The position numbers and the translations under genes are program-made. A model generated the notes under the pieces. That model saw only the letters and a program-made list of their open reading frames with translations. It did no database searches and was not told where the DNA came from. Shown one piece after another: positions 49,451-61,839 of a DNA stretch of 64,000 nt (its first letter is position 1; each line of letters begins with the position of its first letter). Origin of the DNA: Lepisosteus oculatus (lineage: Eukaryota; Chordata; Actinopteri; Semionotiformes; Lepisosteidae); assembly GCF_040954835.1 (NCBI RefSeq), contig NC_090711.1, positions 4,037,501 through 4,101,500 of the forward strand, read 5' to 3'.

Positions 49451-52400
49451 CTGCAGGAAAAAAAAAAAACACAAATGTGCCAAATCTGTGAGAAGACACA
49501 GATTCTGATTTGAGGAGGGCAGCTGGTGTTACAAAGGCGCTTAACGTTTTGGTTTTTTTCCTAAAAGCTCAAGTTTGAATTTTGGCAGTCTATGCATTTT
49601 CTACTCTCCATAAACACAATATTCTCATTTTCCATCTCCAGAAATAACAAACTGAATGGAATAAAAGGGTAGCACAGTGGCTAGCATGGCTGCCTCAAGG
49701 CACTGAGGTCTTGGGTTCGATTCCCGGGGTGCTATCTGTGTGGAGTTTGTATGCTCACCCCACCACTGCATGGGTTTCCTCTGGGTACTCCGGTTTCCTC
49801 CCACAGTCCAAAACCATGCTGGCAGGTAAACTGGTCCTGGTGTGAGAGTGTGTCTGTGTGTGCCCTGTGATGAACTGGTGTCCCATCCAGAGTGTACCCT
49901 GCCCTGGGCCCTTTGCTTGGTGGAATAATGTTGTGATGGATGGAATAAGGTTTTGGCATAGTACTCACCCATATAAACATTTTCTAGTGAATTTCCCTTT
50001 CTTATGACCAACTTCAGCTGCGAGAAGACAAAGACATAATAGTAACATTATCTCCAAACAATACTATTCCACATTAATCAGTCCAGCACAGGCATTGGCA
50101 CTGTGGGAAAACACAGAGGAGGCTGAGATCCCACGGGATTATGATGAATTCTCAGCTACAGTGCTGCAGAGTGCACACTGTACAAATCAAGACAAATGCT
50201 TTATACTCATATTAGTGAGCCTGAGCAGCCCCTAACTTATTTTGTACATCCCCTGTCCCTGTACAACAACATACACATCTCCAACAGAAAGGAATAAAGC
50301 ACCCCAAGTAAAACACAAAAGCTAGCCCTTATGCCCTGCAATGCCAATGCAATCCCTTTATTTAATTCACTGGCAGCACTACAATGACTTCCTGCTACCC
50401 TAGCAGTGTGATATTTTCACACCTCAATATCCATATGATAACCAGACCACTGAAAAATCACAACTTTCATTTAAACATGGAGCAAAACTTTCAGGGCCAC
50501 TGTGGCAGACAGTCACAAAGAAGGACCCCAAGCAGTCAGCAATGGGTCAGGGGCTTCATCAGCTCATTGAGAATGCTTCGTTCTGACTGGATGAAATGCA
50601 GTCTTTGAGAAGAAATACCCAGATTACTGAAGGGGTTTTGGAAATGAATGAATGAAAGCTCACAAGGATCTTTCAATTGGAAGGTTAAGAGTGTGAAAGG
50701 CAAAAAGCAAGCAAGTTCCTGACTAGAGGAAGAACCTGTCAAAAGATCTCTTCAAGAGAGGTCTTATGCAACCTTGGGCTAAAAAAAACTCCCTGTCAGT
50801 CCTGAGCATTTCCGAGCTCCACTGAGGTAGCTCCACACCTGAGGCAGCTTGAACACGGGATGCTTAGTACTGGATTAAATTTTCATGCCGCAGAAACAAC
50901 ATTGGCAAGGAACAGCTGAGGCTTCCTTCCACAGTTAAATATCGCCAGTTTATGAAAAGGAGGAATTAAATTAGCAGTAACCTTACTTGTAAAAAGATGC
51001 TTCCAACCTTTAGCAGCTCACTGGTTCCAGCCGTTACTGAAAAATAAAATAAGAATTCACGTTGTAATCCCAATTGACTACACTTTTCATCAGAGAAGCT
51101 GGACAAGCTGGCAAACAAGAGGACTGCCCTGAGAGATAAATGTGAGGAGTTTCTGCAGCATCTGAAGGCTTAATAAAGTTTACGATACTTCTTGTGACAA
51201 CACCTGGCAAAATAATCAATTACTCAAACATATTGTTAGATCTGCCCAGCAACGTATTTTCACAAATCATACTCACATTACACCTTGGGGTCTAAAATGT
51301 TATGCAGTAAAGACAAGCTCTTTGTTTGAGGACAGCTGTACAGCATACAAAGATCTTGACTTATGAATTAAGGTATGTGTATTAGTTCTTAAAGACAACC
51401 TTTCTAGCACAAGAAATGCCTGAGGGGCCTACAATACCATTAAAGGTATATTATCTGGAAAACTAAAACTCTGAGTCATCAGTACAAACACAGAATGGGT
51501 ATAACAACAAAACATAGTACAATTTATTTATACACATTGTATATAATTTACATGATGTAGTGGGCCTCCCATTACTGCATTGCCATTTCTGTAGTGTACA
51601 GCCTTGTGGTAGGACAATACTTTAAAGTTAAGGTGCAAAAAAGAGACTTCATCTCTCAGTCCAGTCCATTTTACCTCCGAATTTCCACTCCATGTCCACG
51701 AGCTGATTGACCATCAAGGTCTGTCCAACTGCTAGCCTGGAGATCAACGGGAAGTGAGCCTTCCACTGCAAATGACAAGGAAACATCAGATAAGATTGCA
51801 GCAATCACTGTAGAAGGTCTCGGCTGCTCCGTATTGATGCACTTTCACCCTTAATGAACTGTCTAAAGGAGCCAGAGTTTTGCCAAAGTGAGGCAAGGTA
51901 CTTCACTCTTCATGATCACTATTTTTTACAGCAGCTGTACTAACTATGTACCACTTTCACAAAGCTGACCTGAAATTTTAGTTCCTCTTTGCTTTATGTG
52001 CAAATGTGTCTGGAGCAGAGTGAAGGGTGCTGTTTCCTAGACTGCACGTTCATCTGCAGCAGTACAAGAAGGAGTGTTTTGGAGCACAAGTAATTAAAAA
52101 CATAAATGTAATAATAAACAAAATCATAAGCTGTACTTCATATCCACACAGAACCGAATACAGCCAGATCATCATTCGCTTGTATGTGGTAACGGAGAAG
52201 AAAGTACCTGGTTTGAAAAATGATGAGCCTTGTCTTCACTCAGACCTATAAACACAATGCAAACACAGGTATCAGTGTGACTAATTGTGGCAATGAGCCA
52301 TTTGGGTTTTGACAATTTTATGGATTAAACCCAGCATACCAAGAGTGATCAGATCTGCTTTCACTTGATCTGCATTCAGGTTGTTCTTCAGAGCACCTAA

Positions 52401-55400
52401 CATTAAAAACAAAATACAAATGTCAAGTGTAATAAAAGCAGTGTTCTCCTTCATGGGATATTCAGAGATTAGAGCTGCAATATTCAAATCTCAATAGACT
52501 TCCAGAAGACACTTTTCCGGAGTCCGGGCAAAATTGACACGTTGTTCCCCTGCAAGCAGCAGACTGCTCCAAAAAGCTTCTGATTGTTGGGAATAACCAC
52601 TACAAGCTTCGCATTTCACAAAAAATCTCAATGAATTAAAAACGGATAGTGGGTGGTAATTCATTTCCACTGGTGGAGGCTAATTATCTTTAAGTACATG
52701 CTTCTTTAAATGGCTTCATCACTCTGTTCACCTCCATGCTGATAGCTGATGTGTGGTGAGCATACTGGCGCTGGCCAGTCCAGTCAGGGGCAGATTCACA
52801 TTGGTGGAGGAGGTTCCCCATTGCCTGTATAGCGCTTTTCTGGATACTCCGCTGAAAGCATTATAGAAATGTAAGTAATATATGATGATGATGATGAATA
52901 TTAGTATTATTCTAATTGATTTCAAACCATTTGCAACATAAATCTCACAACTATAGTTTAATTTTCAGCACCTTCTTGAGCTTTGAAAGTGATTGGTTTG
53001 TCATTGAGCGTGCGCATCTTTTTAAAAGACTTTGCTGTGTTCGGTAAGGGGGTGACCACAGCAACGCTGCCACCAAAGAGCAGCACAAAAGCAAACTGCT
53101 GATAAGCCTGCTTACCATTGGGTACCAACAGGACACTTTTCACCAGGTTTCGGAGAGGCCCGGGACTCATCCCATTCTCTGTTGCAAAGTCATTTAGCTG
53201 CGTCATGAATCTGTCCGTCTGAAGGAAGGAAGAAAGGAAGAAAACAAACACAAGCTGTCTGGACAAGCAGAGCCACAAGCTGCAGAAGATGAATCCTTAC
53301 AGCAAAGACAGCCTAGCAATCCACATTATGTGCTTTACATCCTGACAAGAAAATACTTGCCTTCCTTTGGCCTGGGCTTTTAGTAAACCCCCTCCTGCCG
53401 CTATCAATAAAATCTGTTTGCTTTCAAGACACAATAGTTAGTAACCTTTTGAAACTGCTGTCAGAATTAAAGATGGTTAAAAAACAATAGAAAGAGGAGA
53501 GTTGCAGCAACATTCAGTTCAAGTGAAGCAAAAAAGGCATTATTAAAAGACAGTTTTACCTCTTTGGGTTCTATCAAGAAGCGGAAGAGAATGTCTGCCA
53601 AACTCACAAATTGCTGGAACATGACAAAGGACAAATAAAGGAAAATTACTCAGCATTCAGCCCAAGAGTGAACAGTGTGAAAACAGAGAGTTCAGGACAT
53701 ATTCCACTTCCCTTGCATGCATCTGTTACACTAGTTTGAAATCTGGCGTGAACATAGATGGGAAACTGATTTTTTGTCAGCCTTGTGGGTCAGCTAACGC
53801 TTGAATACTGGATGGACTTGAAACGGGAATGCAATCGCTTTATCCCGGAAGATGTACCTGATTTCAGATTTCCCTCATTAGATTTAATCTTTTTTTAAAA
53901 TAGTTTGCAGTACCAACTGCACCCGCAGTGCTGAATCTGGAACAAACAAGCTCAGGCTGAGACTCATCACACCTCTGTCTAGTCCAAATGTGCATTTGTA
54001 TTTCCTGAACGCTACCTGCTGGCAGGTTTCTCCCTGTCCTCCCCACTTCAGGTTAAAGCTGGGTTGACATGTACCCCATTCGCTCAGATTTGCTCAACAC
54101 GTTAGTTGAAGAATGAACAGATGTCACACTGCTGCTCTACAGGCCTGCATTAAAGGTGCAACTTTCTATTGCATTCACAGCTGAATAAACCTCACGAGCA
54201 TGACTTTGATGAAAGTCAAAATAACGGAGTAGTGAAACACGCTTTAGCAACAACAGGCTTCAGCTTATAAAAGACTCTGACAATGGTAGAACCCTTTAGT
54301 TTTTTCCAAACATAAAAAGTGTTTTGCACCTGGTGCTTGGTTAATTATTCACCTTGCACATGCAGACCAAAAATAATGGATCACCAATCAAGGATTATAT
54401 CCATAAAACCTGTAATGTAAGAGTAGAGTCTTCACTGTGGTCTGGTAGTTTTCTATTTTTTTAGATTATTCAATTTTTTAAAATGTGTCTGAGTTACATG
54501 GAACAGTAATTTGATGACTGCATTCTGGTTACATTTATGACTGTTGAGTAATTTATGGGTCACTAACCCATTGTACGCACCTGTAGGCAAAGCTGTGTAG
54601 TTTGGACTGCAGAGTGACAAAAGCTTTGCTGTGTAATATTCCCAATATACTGATCCCTTGCACCATTTAAAACAAGATATCAGACCTTTTCCCCAAAAAT
54701 TACTATATATTTTATGTGCATTGCTAAATATTTTTTTAAAATATTTATATATTTTTTAAAATATTTATGCTGTTTTTTCTCCTGATTGTTTGGGGACTTT
54801 TAAATAATTGGTTCTGCTATTTAAAACAAACTAAACTGCATGCAAGCTTGACTATGCTGATTAACTTCCATAGATACTTAAGCAGATTTGTAGGAATTCA
54901 TGAAGCAGAGTTTAACAATCAGATATAGACATAGAGATGACTTTTCCCTGTCTTGAGGTTTTGAGGTTTTTCGCAAGTTGATCTCTTTGCTGTGTTCAAG
55001 TTAAGCTAACTCCAGTAAAAATCAAGATGAGAATAACGAATTTATTACAGTCTATTGCAAAGGGTGGCTACTGGGGTTCATCAGTTCACAAAGTTCTTGC
55101 ATAAAGTTACATTTGTAATGTGAGTGAAGCAGTTATATAACAGTACACTCTAGTCGATTTCCGGGCAGAATATGTAGTTGGCTGAAAATCAGTGGAATGC
55201 CTTCGATACAGCTGTTGAAATATGACAGTACATCCGTAACTGAGGCTTCAGTGAGTGCTGTCGTGCTGTCATGTGACATCTTTATTTTGAGACGAGACGG
55301 GTTTCCGTTCCACGCTGTAAAAACGTTGCATTACTTCACAGATTATTAATCCAGGACAAAAATCGAAATACAAAACGTACACGTTTGATGATCAATCTAA

Positions 55401-55608
55401 AAAACCCTAACTAAAGTGTCTTTTACATATTAAATTCTTGCAAAAGTCGGATTATGTATAGTATGTGTAAGTACTGCCATCTCTGTTTGCAAGAGCATTT
55501 AATATTTCTTCTGATAGACCTTACCTGCTCACTCAGTTTGTTTAGATTTTGGAAGTCCGCACTAACCGAGTCTGGTAAAACGTCTTTAGTAAACTGTAGC
55601 TGCAACAT
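49374..55608 (-). CDS. commd7: commd7, COMM domain-containing protein 7, complete (9 coding exons)
   Basis: Joined on the minus strand from 55608..55525, 53613..53560, 53218..53116, 52396..52340, 52245..52208, 51765..51675, 51036..50987, 50017..49969 and 49450..49374. The total is 603 bases, 200 codons plus stop, the same length as human COMMD7, with all junctions GT/AG and in phase. The protein starts MLQLQFTKDVLPDS and has an HN-type helical N-terminal part (about 1-115) with VKSVLLVPNG (72-81). The C-terminal COMM domain (about 133-200) includes QLVDMEWKFGV and ends LPQFYSFLHEMERAKASLDC-FS. Family knowledge: COMMD proteins assemble in the Commander/CCC complex for endosomal recycling, and COMMD7 is linked to NF-kB termination through RelA and COMMD1. 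No damage is seen; this looks like a functional gene. Confidence 0.97.
49669..49945 (+). mobile_element. tRNA-derived SINE in commd7 intron 8, full length
   Basis: It begins with a tRNA-like head: TAGCACAGTGGCTAGC as A-box side and a perfect B box GGTTCGATTCC at 49714-49724. The body has GGTTTCCTCTGGGTACTCCG and CCCACAGTCCAAAACCATGC, then CTGTGATGAACTGGTGTCCC and GATGGATGGA at the end. It is the best preserved of the tRNA-SINEs here, inserted antisense to commd7 between exons 8 and 9. It is not a tRNA gene because no acceptor stem closes around the head. Confidence 0.85.
49969..50017 (-). CDS. commd7: commd7 exon 8 (49 bases)
   Basis: Encodes LKLVIRKGNSLENVYM plus the first base of glutamate 176. 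Acceptor CTCGCAG, donor GTGAGT. Matches LKLVVKKGNQTENVYIE. Confidence 0.95.
50987..51036 (-). CDS. commd7: commd7 exon 7 (50 bases)
   Basis: Completes valine 143 and encodes TAGTSELLKVGSIFLQ. Acceptor TTTTTCAG, donor GTAAGG. COMM-domain beta strands. Confidence 0.95.
51675..51765 (-). CDS. commd7: commd7 exon 6 (91 bases)
   Basis: Encodes WKAHFPLISRLAVGQTLMVN and then QLVDMEWKFG, ending one base into valine 143. Acceptor TTTGCAG, donor GTAAAA. The DMEWKFGV motif marks the start of the COMM domain. Confidence 0.96.
52208..52245 (-). CDS. commd7: commd7 exon 5 (38 bases)
   Basis: Small exon completing glycine 100 and encoding LSEDKAHHFSNQ. Acceptor TTATAG, donor GTACTT. Matches the LSEEKATYFSEK region. 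Confidence 0.93.
52340..52396 (-). CDS. commd7: commd7 exon 4 (57 bases)
   Basis: Completes the split glycine and encodes ALKNNLNADQVKADLITL, with the first base of the next glycine. Acceptor TGTTAG, donor GTATGC. Corresponds to the AKQVQADFITLG stretch of mammalian COMMD7. Confidence 0.95.
52700..52890 (+). mobile_element. 5S-type SINE, 3' half, in commd7 intron 3
   Basis: Contains ATGGCTTCATCACTCTGTTC, GATAGCTGATGTGTGGTGAG, ACATTGGTGGAGGAGGTTCC and CCTGTATAGCGCTTTTCTGG, then a GATGATGATGATGA end. The same blocks are in the copy at 42.3-42.8 kb. It lacks the 5S head. Confidence 0.7.
53116..53218 (-). CDS. commd7: commd7 exon 3 (34 codons plus one base)
   Basis: Encodes TDRFMTQLNDFATENGMSPG followed by PLRNLVKSVLLVPN. 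The acceptor has a long TTCC-type pyrimidine tract (GAAGGAAGGAAG on the plus strand), and the donor is GTAAGC. The frame stays open beyond the donor, but similarity stops at PNG. Confidence 0.95.
53560..53613 (-). CDS. commd7: commd7 exon 2 (18 codons)
   Basis: Encodes QFVSLADILFRFLIEPKE, aligned with the LTEVLFHFLTEPKE region of COMMD7. Acceptor TTCCAG, donor GTAAAA, phase 0 at both ends. It is too short to be seen as an open frame. Confidence 0.95.
55525..55608 (-). CDS. commd7: commd7 exon 1 (28 codons, start)
   Basis: The ATG at 55608-55606 opens MLQLQFTKDVLPDSVSADFQ followed by NLNKLSEQ. The donor is GTAAGG after GAG CAG. The acidic and leucine spacing matches the COMMD7 N-terminus, and the exon ends in phase 0. 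Confidence 0.94.
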
Positions 55609-55760
55609 TTTGTCCCTTTCCAGCTGTAGCCGTTACTGGTCTGCTGTCACTTCCTACAACAAGCTGATCAGCTGATCAACAACAAACGTGCACCCTTCAC
55701 TTTCCTGGGAGCACTTTCGCCATTTTTATTTCCCAATAGTACTAGTAGACGACCTACTCT
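55609..55760 (-). promoter_or_regulatory. commd7: commd7 promoter region
   Basis: Within 120 bases upstream of the ATG are an ETS-type site CACTTCC (55648-55654, GGAAGTG on the gene strand), a YY1-like CGCCATTTTT near 55709-55718 and a 14-base perfect palindrome TGATCAGCTGATCA (55665-55678). No TATA box is apparent. ETS plus YY1 is usual for TATA-less housekeeping genes. TSS position is inferred. Confidence 0.5.
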
Positions 55761-56564
55761 GCTTTCTCTTGTAAGGCATGGTGATTCTGAAAATGAAAAT
55801 GTACACACTATTAAAAAACAGAAACGAGCCTAATGCACATCAATTAAACATGCTCTTTTTCTATTATACAGTTTCTATATAAAATTGGATCATATTTATT
55901 GCCCCAATATGCTTGCGTGGTGATTTACATTAATTACTAGATGTTTTTTTTTTATTTAAAACAACAATATATCACAAAGATTATGCAAAATATGTCAACA
56001 TCTGTATATGTCTTTGTCACCATATGTTTCCATATAAAATTTGAATGAATGCACAGATTTAGGAAATTTGCACACTGTAAATGTCAGTTTTCCTAAACGG
56101 ATCTGTTGATTTTAGAAACAGTTTTTGTCTTAAAGCTGGGACAGTGATGCATTCTAGGTAGCACTAACGATAATTAATTATTTATTGCTGTAATAGAATA
56201 CTACAGTATAAAGTTTACGATCTGTTCCAGATAAGGTCAGTCACAGGAGAGCTGCTCACGAATAGGTAAAACAAGTAGAAAAGGTAAAAGGTTTTCGGTC
56301 TCTTCGCGTTATTTTAATACAAAGAAAATGTTAGAAAATATCTAACAAAATCTTCCCGCGTTTTTCTACACGTGGATAAACGATATCTAAGTTTTGTAGG
56401 TATGTGATATTTTTTATTCTGAAAGAAACGTAAAGTAAGCAATAATCTAATTGTTCAATTGTAAATTAAATTGCTTTTTATCTCGGTAGAAAGTCAAATG
56501 TATCTTGTATGTTAAATGCACGCGTTTACAGGCGTTTATATTAGGAGGGAATGTATTTTTAAAT

Positions 56565-56565
<1 letters not shown>

Positions 56566-56644
<79 letters not shown>

Positions 56645-56645
56645 T
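56566..56645. repeat. (TTA)n microsatellite, about 26 copies
   Basis: Nearly 80 bases of perfect TTA/TAT repeat 0.96 kb upstream of the commd7 start codon. The polyleucine, polyisoleucine and polyasparagine frames across it come from the repeat and are not genes. Confidence 0.98.
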
Positions 56646-59199
56646 GGGTTAAATTTGTTTGTGTTAAAAAGACCAAAACATGGTCTGGAATTACCTTCAT
56701 ATCCGTACTTATTGTAAGGGACAGTGGGAGTTCTATCCACCCTATATATGATATGTTTTTAGCACTTGAAATGCACTCACAAAAATCATTTACTTAACAG
56801 TACGACCAAGAAGGTCTTTATAACACTTAGAGCATTTCAAAGAATTTCTAGACCTGAAAATGGACTACATGGACTTCTGTACAAAAACAGGTCAATCATA
56901 CATTTTCTGAATTGTAGACCCGTGGAAATATGTTAATCGTTTTCTTTGTCCATTGCAAGTGCTGTGTTATTGCTGTCCGTCTTGCAATAGCACTTGTAAG
57001 TAATTATAAAAAATCATCAGAGAAATCACATGTATTGCTGATTTGCAGCGGTTCCTTATTTTACTTTAGACTGATTGAATCTGACATGCAGTTGGAACGT
57101 TTAAATGATAACATTGGCGCATGAAGATTACACGTAGATAACATTTCAGGTATCCATATTTGTATTTATTTACTGTATATTAGCAAAATTCCCCGTCTGT
57201 GCAGTTCTAAATCACATGCAATAAGGTGCACAATTCTTATGGGAGATGATTTACCAGGGTAATGACTGTGCTTTAACGTTTGGGTTTATTCTTATAGTAA
57301 AACGTTTCACCACAAAACAAATAATGGCATGGATCACAGAAAGATAAGTATTGTATTCTAATTATACTGCCTGTGCCAAGAAAATAAATCTCTTTGAGCA
57401 AATGACCTTATGCCTTGACATGGACAAAGCTCCAAATAGTGTACTTTATCAAAATGCACCTGCATCACACCTGGATTAAACACACAAAACCAGGTGTTTC
57501 AGTTTGTTTTGTCAACTTTTCTCATGAGAGACCCAGACCATTGAAGTCTGTTGAAACGTGTAATGTTTTTCACTGTGCGTGTTTTATGTACATTTCGAAA
57601 GACACAACATAACAAATCAGTATTTCAGATGTTTTTCATTAACAAATTCCTGCTTGTGTGTTGTGGTGAGTTACACATTTTCAATGGAAGAATCTTCCTT
57701 ACTTCAGTAAACTAAATTATTATTTATTGTTTTTATTTCAATATGGTTACAAGGAAGTCATTATTAGTTATTAGTCATAGTGATGTTGTGTGATTAGCCT
57801 AATTGAAAGATGCTTTTATTATTTTACAAGCAAATAGAACTTTATGGTTTGTTGTGGACTTTCTACACACAACCCACAACCAGAAATGAATGAAGATTAT
57901 TTTCTTCCACTTCATAAATCAATAGCAAACACAGTCTCATTTACAACAACAAACTCATATCAGTTTATTGGAACATTTGCTGAAGCCATTTGAGTGAATT
58001 AGAATAACAGCAAAGTCTGGGAACAACAGCAGTTTCTAACCCAGGAATTACAGCCACAACACTCTGAGCCTTGAGTCTACCACTTAACACTACTCAGTAC
58101 CTTGGGGAGAGAATGCATGAAATATGAAATATTTAAAGAAAAGTGTGCTTTAATTTTGCAGGAATCCCAGTGTCCCACAGTCAGTACCACGCTAATGAAA
58201 CAGGTAGGAAACAGTGAGTCTTTCTGCTGTATTTCTGAGAGAACGTCTACAACTTGCACATTTGTCAGTACATAACATTTTTAGTTTCAGAAGAGCAATT
58301 TTAATAAGCAGTGGGTCTGAGTAAGGAGATACAGTATAGATTCCCCATATGTAGTCTCTCAGCACATTTGTGTTTGCTTTTTACAAACCCTGAAGCTGAA
58401 GTTATGCCTAATGCTTTATAAATTAATTTAATTAAGGGAATTGACTATGATACCCCTTTTCCACAGCTTTGGGATGCATCTCTAATAATACTGAAGAAAT
58501 GAGAAATGAGAAGTTACTTCACCACTTGAACTAAGGGAGAACTTTGCAAAGGGCAGTCTGGCGTTCAGCCAAGAGACTAGGATTAACAATACTACTTTTT
58601 GGCAAGTGATTCATGAAAACTTTTAGCAGCTCGTGCCTTAATTTGCCAACACCGAGCACTGGAATTCCTGTGTTTGGTATCCTGTTTTGAGAAAGTATGC
58701 ATTGGCAGGTATATGAATTTAAAAAAAATATATAGTGTTAAATGCATTGCTTTTCTGTATCTGCAAAACGGTTTATATGGGAGCCTGATACGTGCAAAGT
58801 AGATGTCTGCTCAAGAAATTCATACATAACTAGCTTTGCTTAAATGAAATGCCGTGCTTTGTTTTTCGTTGCATCTGCAAAATGTTATACTCCGTAGTGT
58901 GCAGAAAAATCATTTCATTTTCACGCAAGGGGAACGCTGTTGTATCGTTTAAAATAGCAATTTTGTATGATTAATCTAGTTAAGTTGGTCAATGAAGATG
59001 CACTCCTGGACACTTTTTGAAGTCAAACGAGTTAATTTTACTTTCTACGCTGTTCGGGGCATCTCGCTTTGTGTGACTTGTTCATCGGGTCCCTTGCTCT
59101 CACATTTACACATTACACATTTTAACTGTTGCCTGTTCAATATAAAAATACGCGCAAGGATCGTACATTTTAAGATAAACAGCTCTTAGCAATATTAAA

Positions 59200-60310
59200 G
59201 TCTACAGCCAGGAGAAAATGACTAGCGATCAGTGCGTGGAGTCGTGAGGCAGCTCCGACATCGTGAGAAGCACAACTCACACGACACGACAGAGCAACAA
59301 AGGGGTTAACCCGTAAGGTAAATGTAGTTTTAATTTAGGCAGGGTGTGATTCGAGACCCGCGAATCGTCACGCCTGAATACTTTGTAACCTAAAAAAAAG
59401 CACGGGGGGTGAAATACAGAAGAAAGTTGTAACACTTTAACTTTAGCAACCCCAGGGACTAGAAAGCACAAAGTGTAACATGGATCAAATTTGACACTGA
59501 CACCTGGGCAACTGCAGAGCTCCAACAAGAGACAGAGAGATCATTCGCCCACTTCACAGCCCTCTGCAAGGCAGCGCCAGCAACAGGTAAATTCCAATCT
59601 CAGCATTCCCTTTCGCTCAATGCGGGATCACTCTCAGCTCCGCGCTTCTGACATGCTGCATGGTAACGTAAACGCGATTTCTAAATCCGTGACTTAATTA
59701 TTCTTTTGCGTGCATTTCCGAAAAAATAAACCCAGCAACACGCGTGCTTTTTTTTTTTTGGTGTGTGTGGAAATTTACACAATAGTATTATGTGGCGCTT
59801 AGAAACTTTTTTTAAAGCTCATTCTGGTTCCAGTCTAAACTTGCAAGGTCTTATGTAAGTGTTAAGGCAGGATATGGTTTTAATAACCTTGCTGTAAAGA
59901 GTAGAGGCGAGCTCAGGCGAAGAAAACGCGCAATGTCCGTTTTGGTGTTTACTTTGGATTCATGAATGGATTTAACGCCACTGTACAGAGTGTCCTACCG
60001 GCACCCAGATGTTTCGATGTTTTTAGTGTTCAGCGAGGAAGCTGGGAAGAAGTGTTTTATGTAGAACTTCTAAGTCAAACGGATAAAATGATCCTTCAGA
60101 AACAGGAAAAGTTATGAAAATAATTTTAGTGCGCGCTACATAATTTCAGTGCATTCATACATTATTTTTGGGTAGGGGGGGTATGCGGTCTTCAGTGATC
60201 CTACTCGCTCCGTCGACACGACACGTGCGCTGGATTGTTTGAGATCTGAGTTTTTGGTGTGCTGTACTCTTACAAGAGCTGTTACAGTTCTTACCTCGCA
60301 GCCAGTAAGT
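59200..60310 (+). promoter_or_regulatory. CpG-containing zone with possible dnmt3b first exon
   Basis: CpG is locally raised (CGCGAATCGTCACGCC at 59358-59373, CTCCGTCGACACGACACGTG at 60208-60227). A consensus-like donor follows CAGCAACAG at 59587 (GTAAAT), and a perfect GTAAGT is at 60305. The open stretch before 59586 has no conserved protein match, and an ATG at 59480 is closed after four codons, so any exon here would be 5'UTR. Assignment to dnmt3b rests only on human gene order. Confidence 0.25.
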
Positions 60311-61839
60311 CACAAATTCTCATCTTCCTATGTGTGTGTGTTTCGGGGAGGGGGTGTTTGTGCATACATTCACGTTTATTTGTTTTATTTTACAGTACCC
60401 TGATGTTTTTAAACGAAATGTAACTCTCAAAATTAGGTGTGCACAATCTTACTATCAGTCGTGCCGCTGGTATTGGTTACCCTATCTGAAGAATTGAAAA
60501 ACTGAGAATGCGTGAAATTATTGATTTTTGCTTATCGCGTGGCTCCATAGCGACTCTTGAACCCAAGTGAGATTAGCCGGCTGGAGCAGAAGAGAACAGA
60601 AATTAACTTGCCGTGGCATTTCATCTCTGAGGTCAGTTAATCTGATGTATGTATCTAGATATTTTCACCAAAAACGAAAGTCAGATTTTAATCTCTTGAA
60701 GTAAGAACATTGATTCTGGGACGATCTTATCAACTTGATCCATGCAGAACGCCCTTCATTAAGATTTAGTTAAAGGTACAGTTTTTGAACATTTTTTTTT
60801 AGCTCTGTGCAGTAGCATTAAGAGTCAGTTTTGTGTGACCCAGTAGGCATAGCAAGAGCAGAGCGTGCTTCTGTTTTTCGATATTTCGAGGTACAGTGTC
60901 CGCATGTTATCTTTTCCAGACATAGTGTTTTAGACTGCATTCGGTTTGCAAGATGAACATTATGCAAGTAATTTTGGAATTAAGTTGTGATGATAGGAGC
61001 AAAGCTTCTACAACAAGCAAGAAAATAATTAATTTTTTTATGTGCCGTCTGCCGCAGTTCTAGGTACAAGCGGGAATTTCTTTCTTAGCCTTTTCGTGTT
61101 TGAAGAGGATTAACTAATATGCATTCTAACTGCTATTTCACCTTAAGACGTCCTCCTCTCTGCTAGAAGAGAGGTGTAGAACCGGCTTACTGTGCATTAA
61201 TATTTTTCTATTTGACTGAAGAGCAGTACTCTGTCTGGGGGATATCGTGGCAGGATTTCAAGATCTTGTTTTTTTTTCAGGTACGACATACAATTGCATG
61301 GAGATTGGTGAGGGGATTGTTACCCTTCGACATAGGAGGGGTACCTCTAACGACTTGGGTGGGGTGGGGGGGTACCCTTTAAATCACACCCCCTTGACAA
61401 GAGCTCAGCATAGACTTCCCTTTAGAAAGGAAACCGCATTTGAACAACTAAATTACAGGAAATGGGTTAAAAACGTAATATTCTTTCCCCAGCAGCACAT
61501 CCTGTTAAGGTAATGACATCACAGGGCTGATGTTAAAGCTTACTGACACCATGTGACTTAATTGAACAGCTGATAAGGAATCAATCTTGAAATTAATGTG
61601 GTCGTAGTGGATATTAGTCATAGTCAATGAAAAAAAATCTTCAATGAACATCACAAAACAAGTAAAAATTAAAGTATTATGATTAACCTTTAGGAAAATG
61701 CTAGAAATGCACTCCCTCTTAGACAACATGACTTTGGTTGCACGGTTATTCCAATGGTCATGCTCAGAGAACGAGCTATGATTATGAATACATTTACGTT
61801 TCTTGATTTCCTTTTGAGCAGCATGTTTGCTGTTTTTGG

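Noticed and set aside
49669..49740. Possible tRNA gene (A- and B-box match)
   Set aside because: The head continues into a SINE body and no closing acceptor stem is seen.
56447..56797. Open frames with poly-Asn, poly-Leu or poly-Ile
   Set aside because: Translations of the (TTA)n microsatellite.
61281..61308. Possible 28-base exon with ATG between a CAG acceptor and GTGAGG donor
   Set aside because: Too short to support without transcript data; no match to a DNMT3B start.
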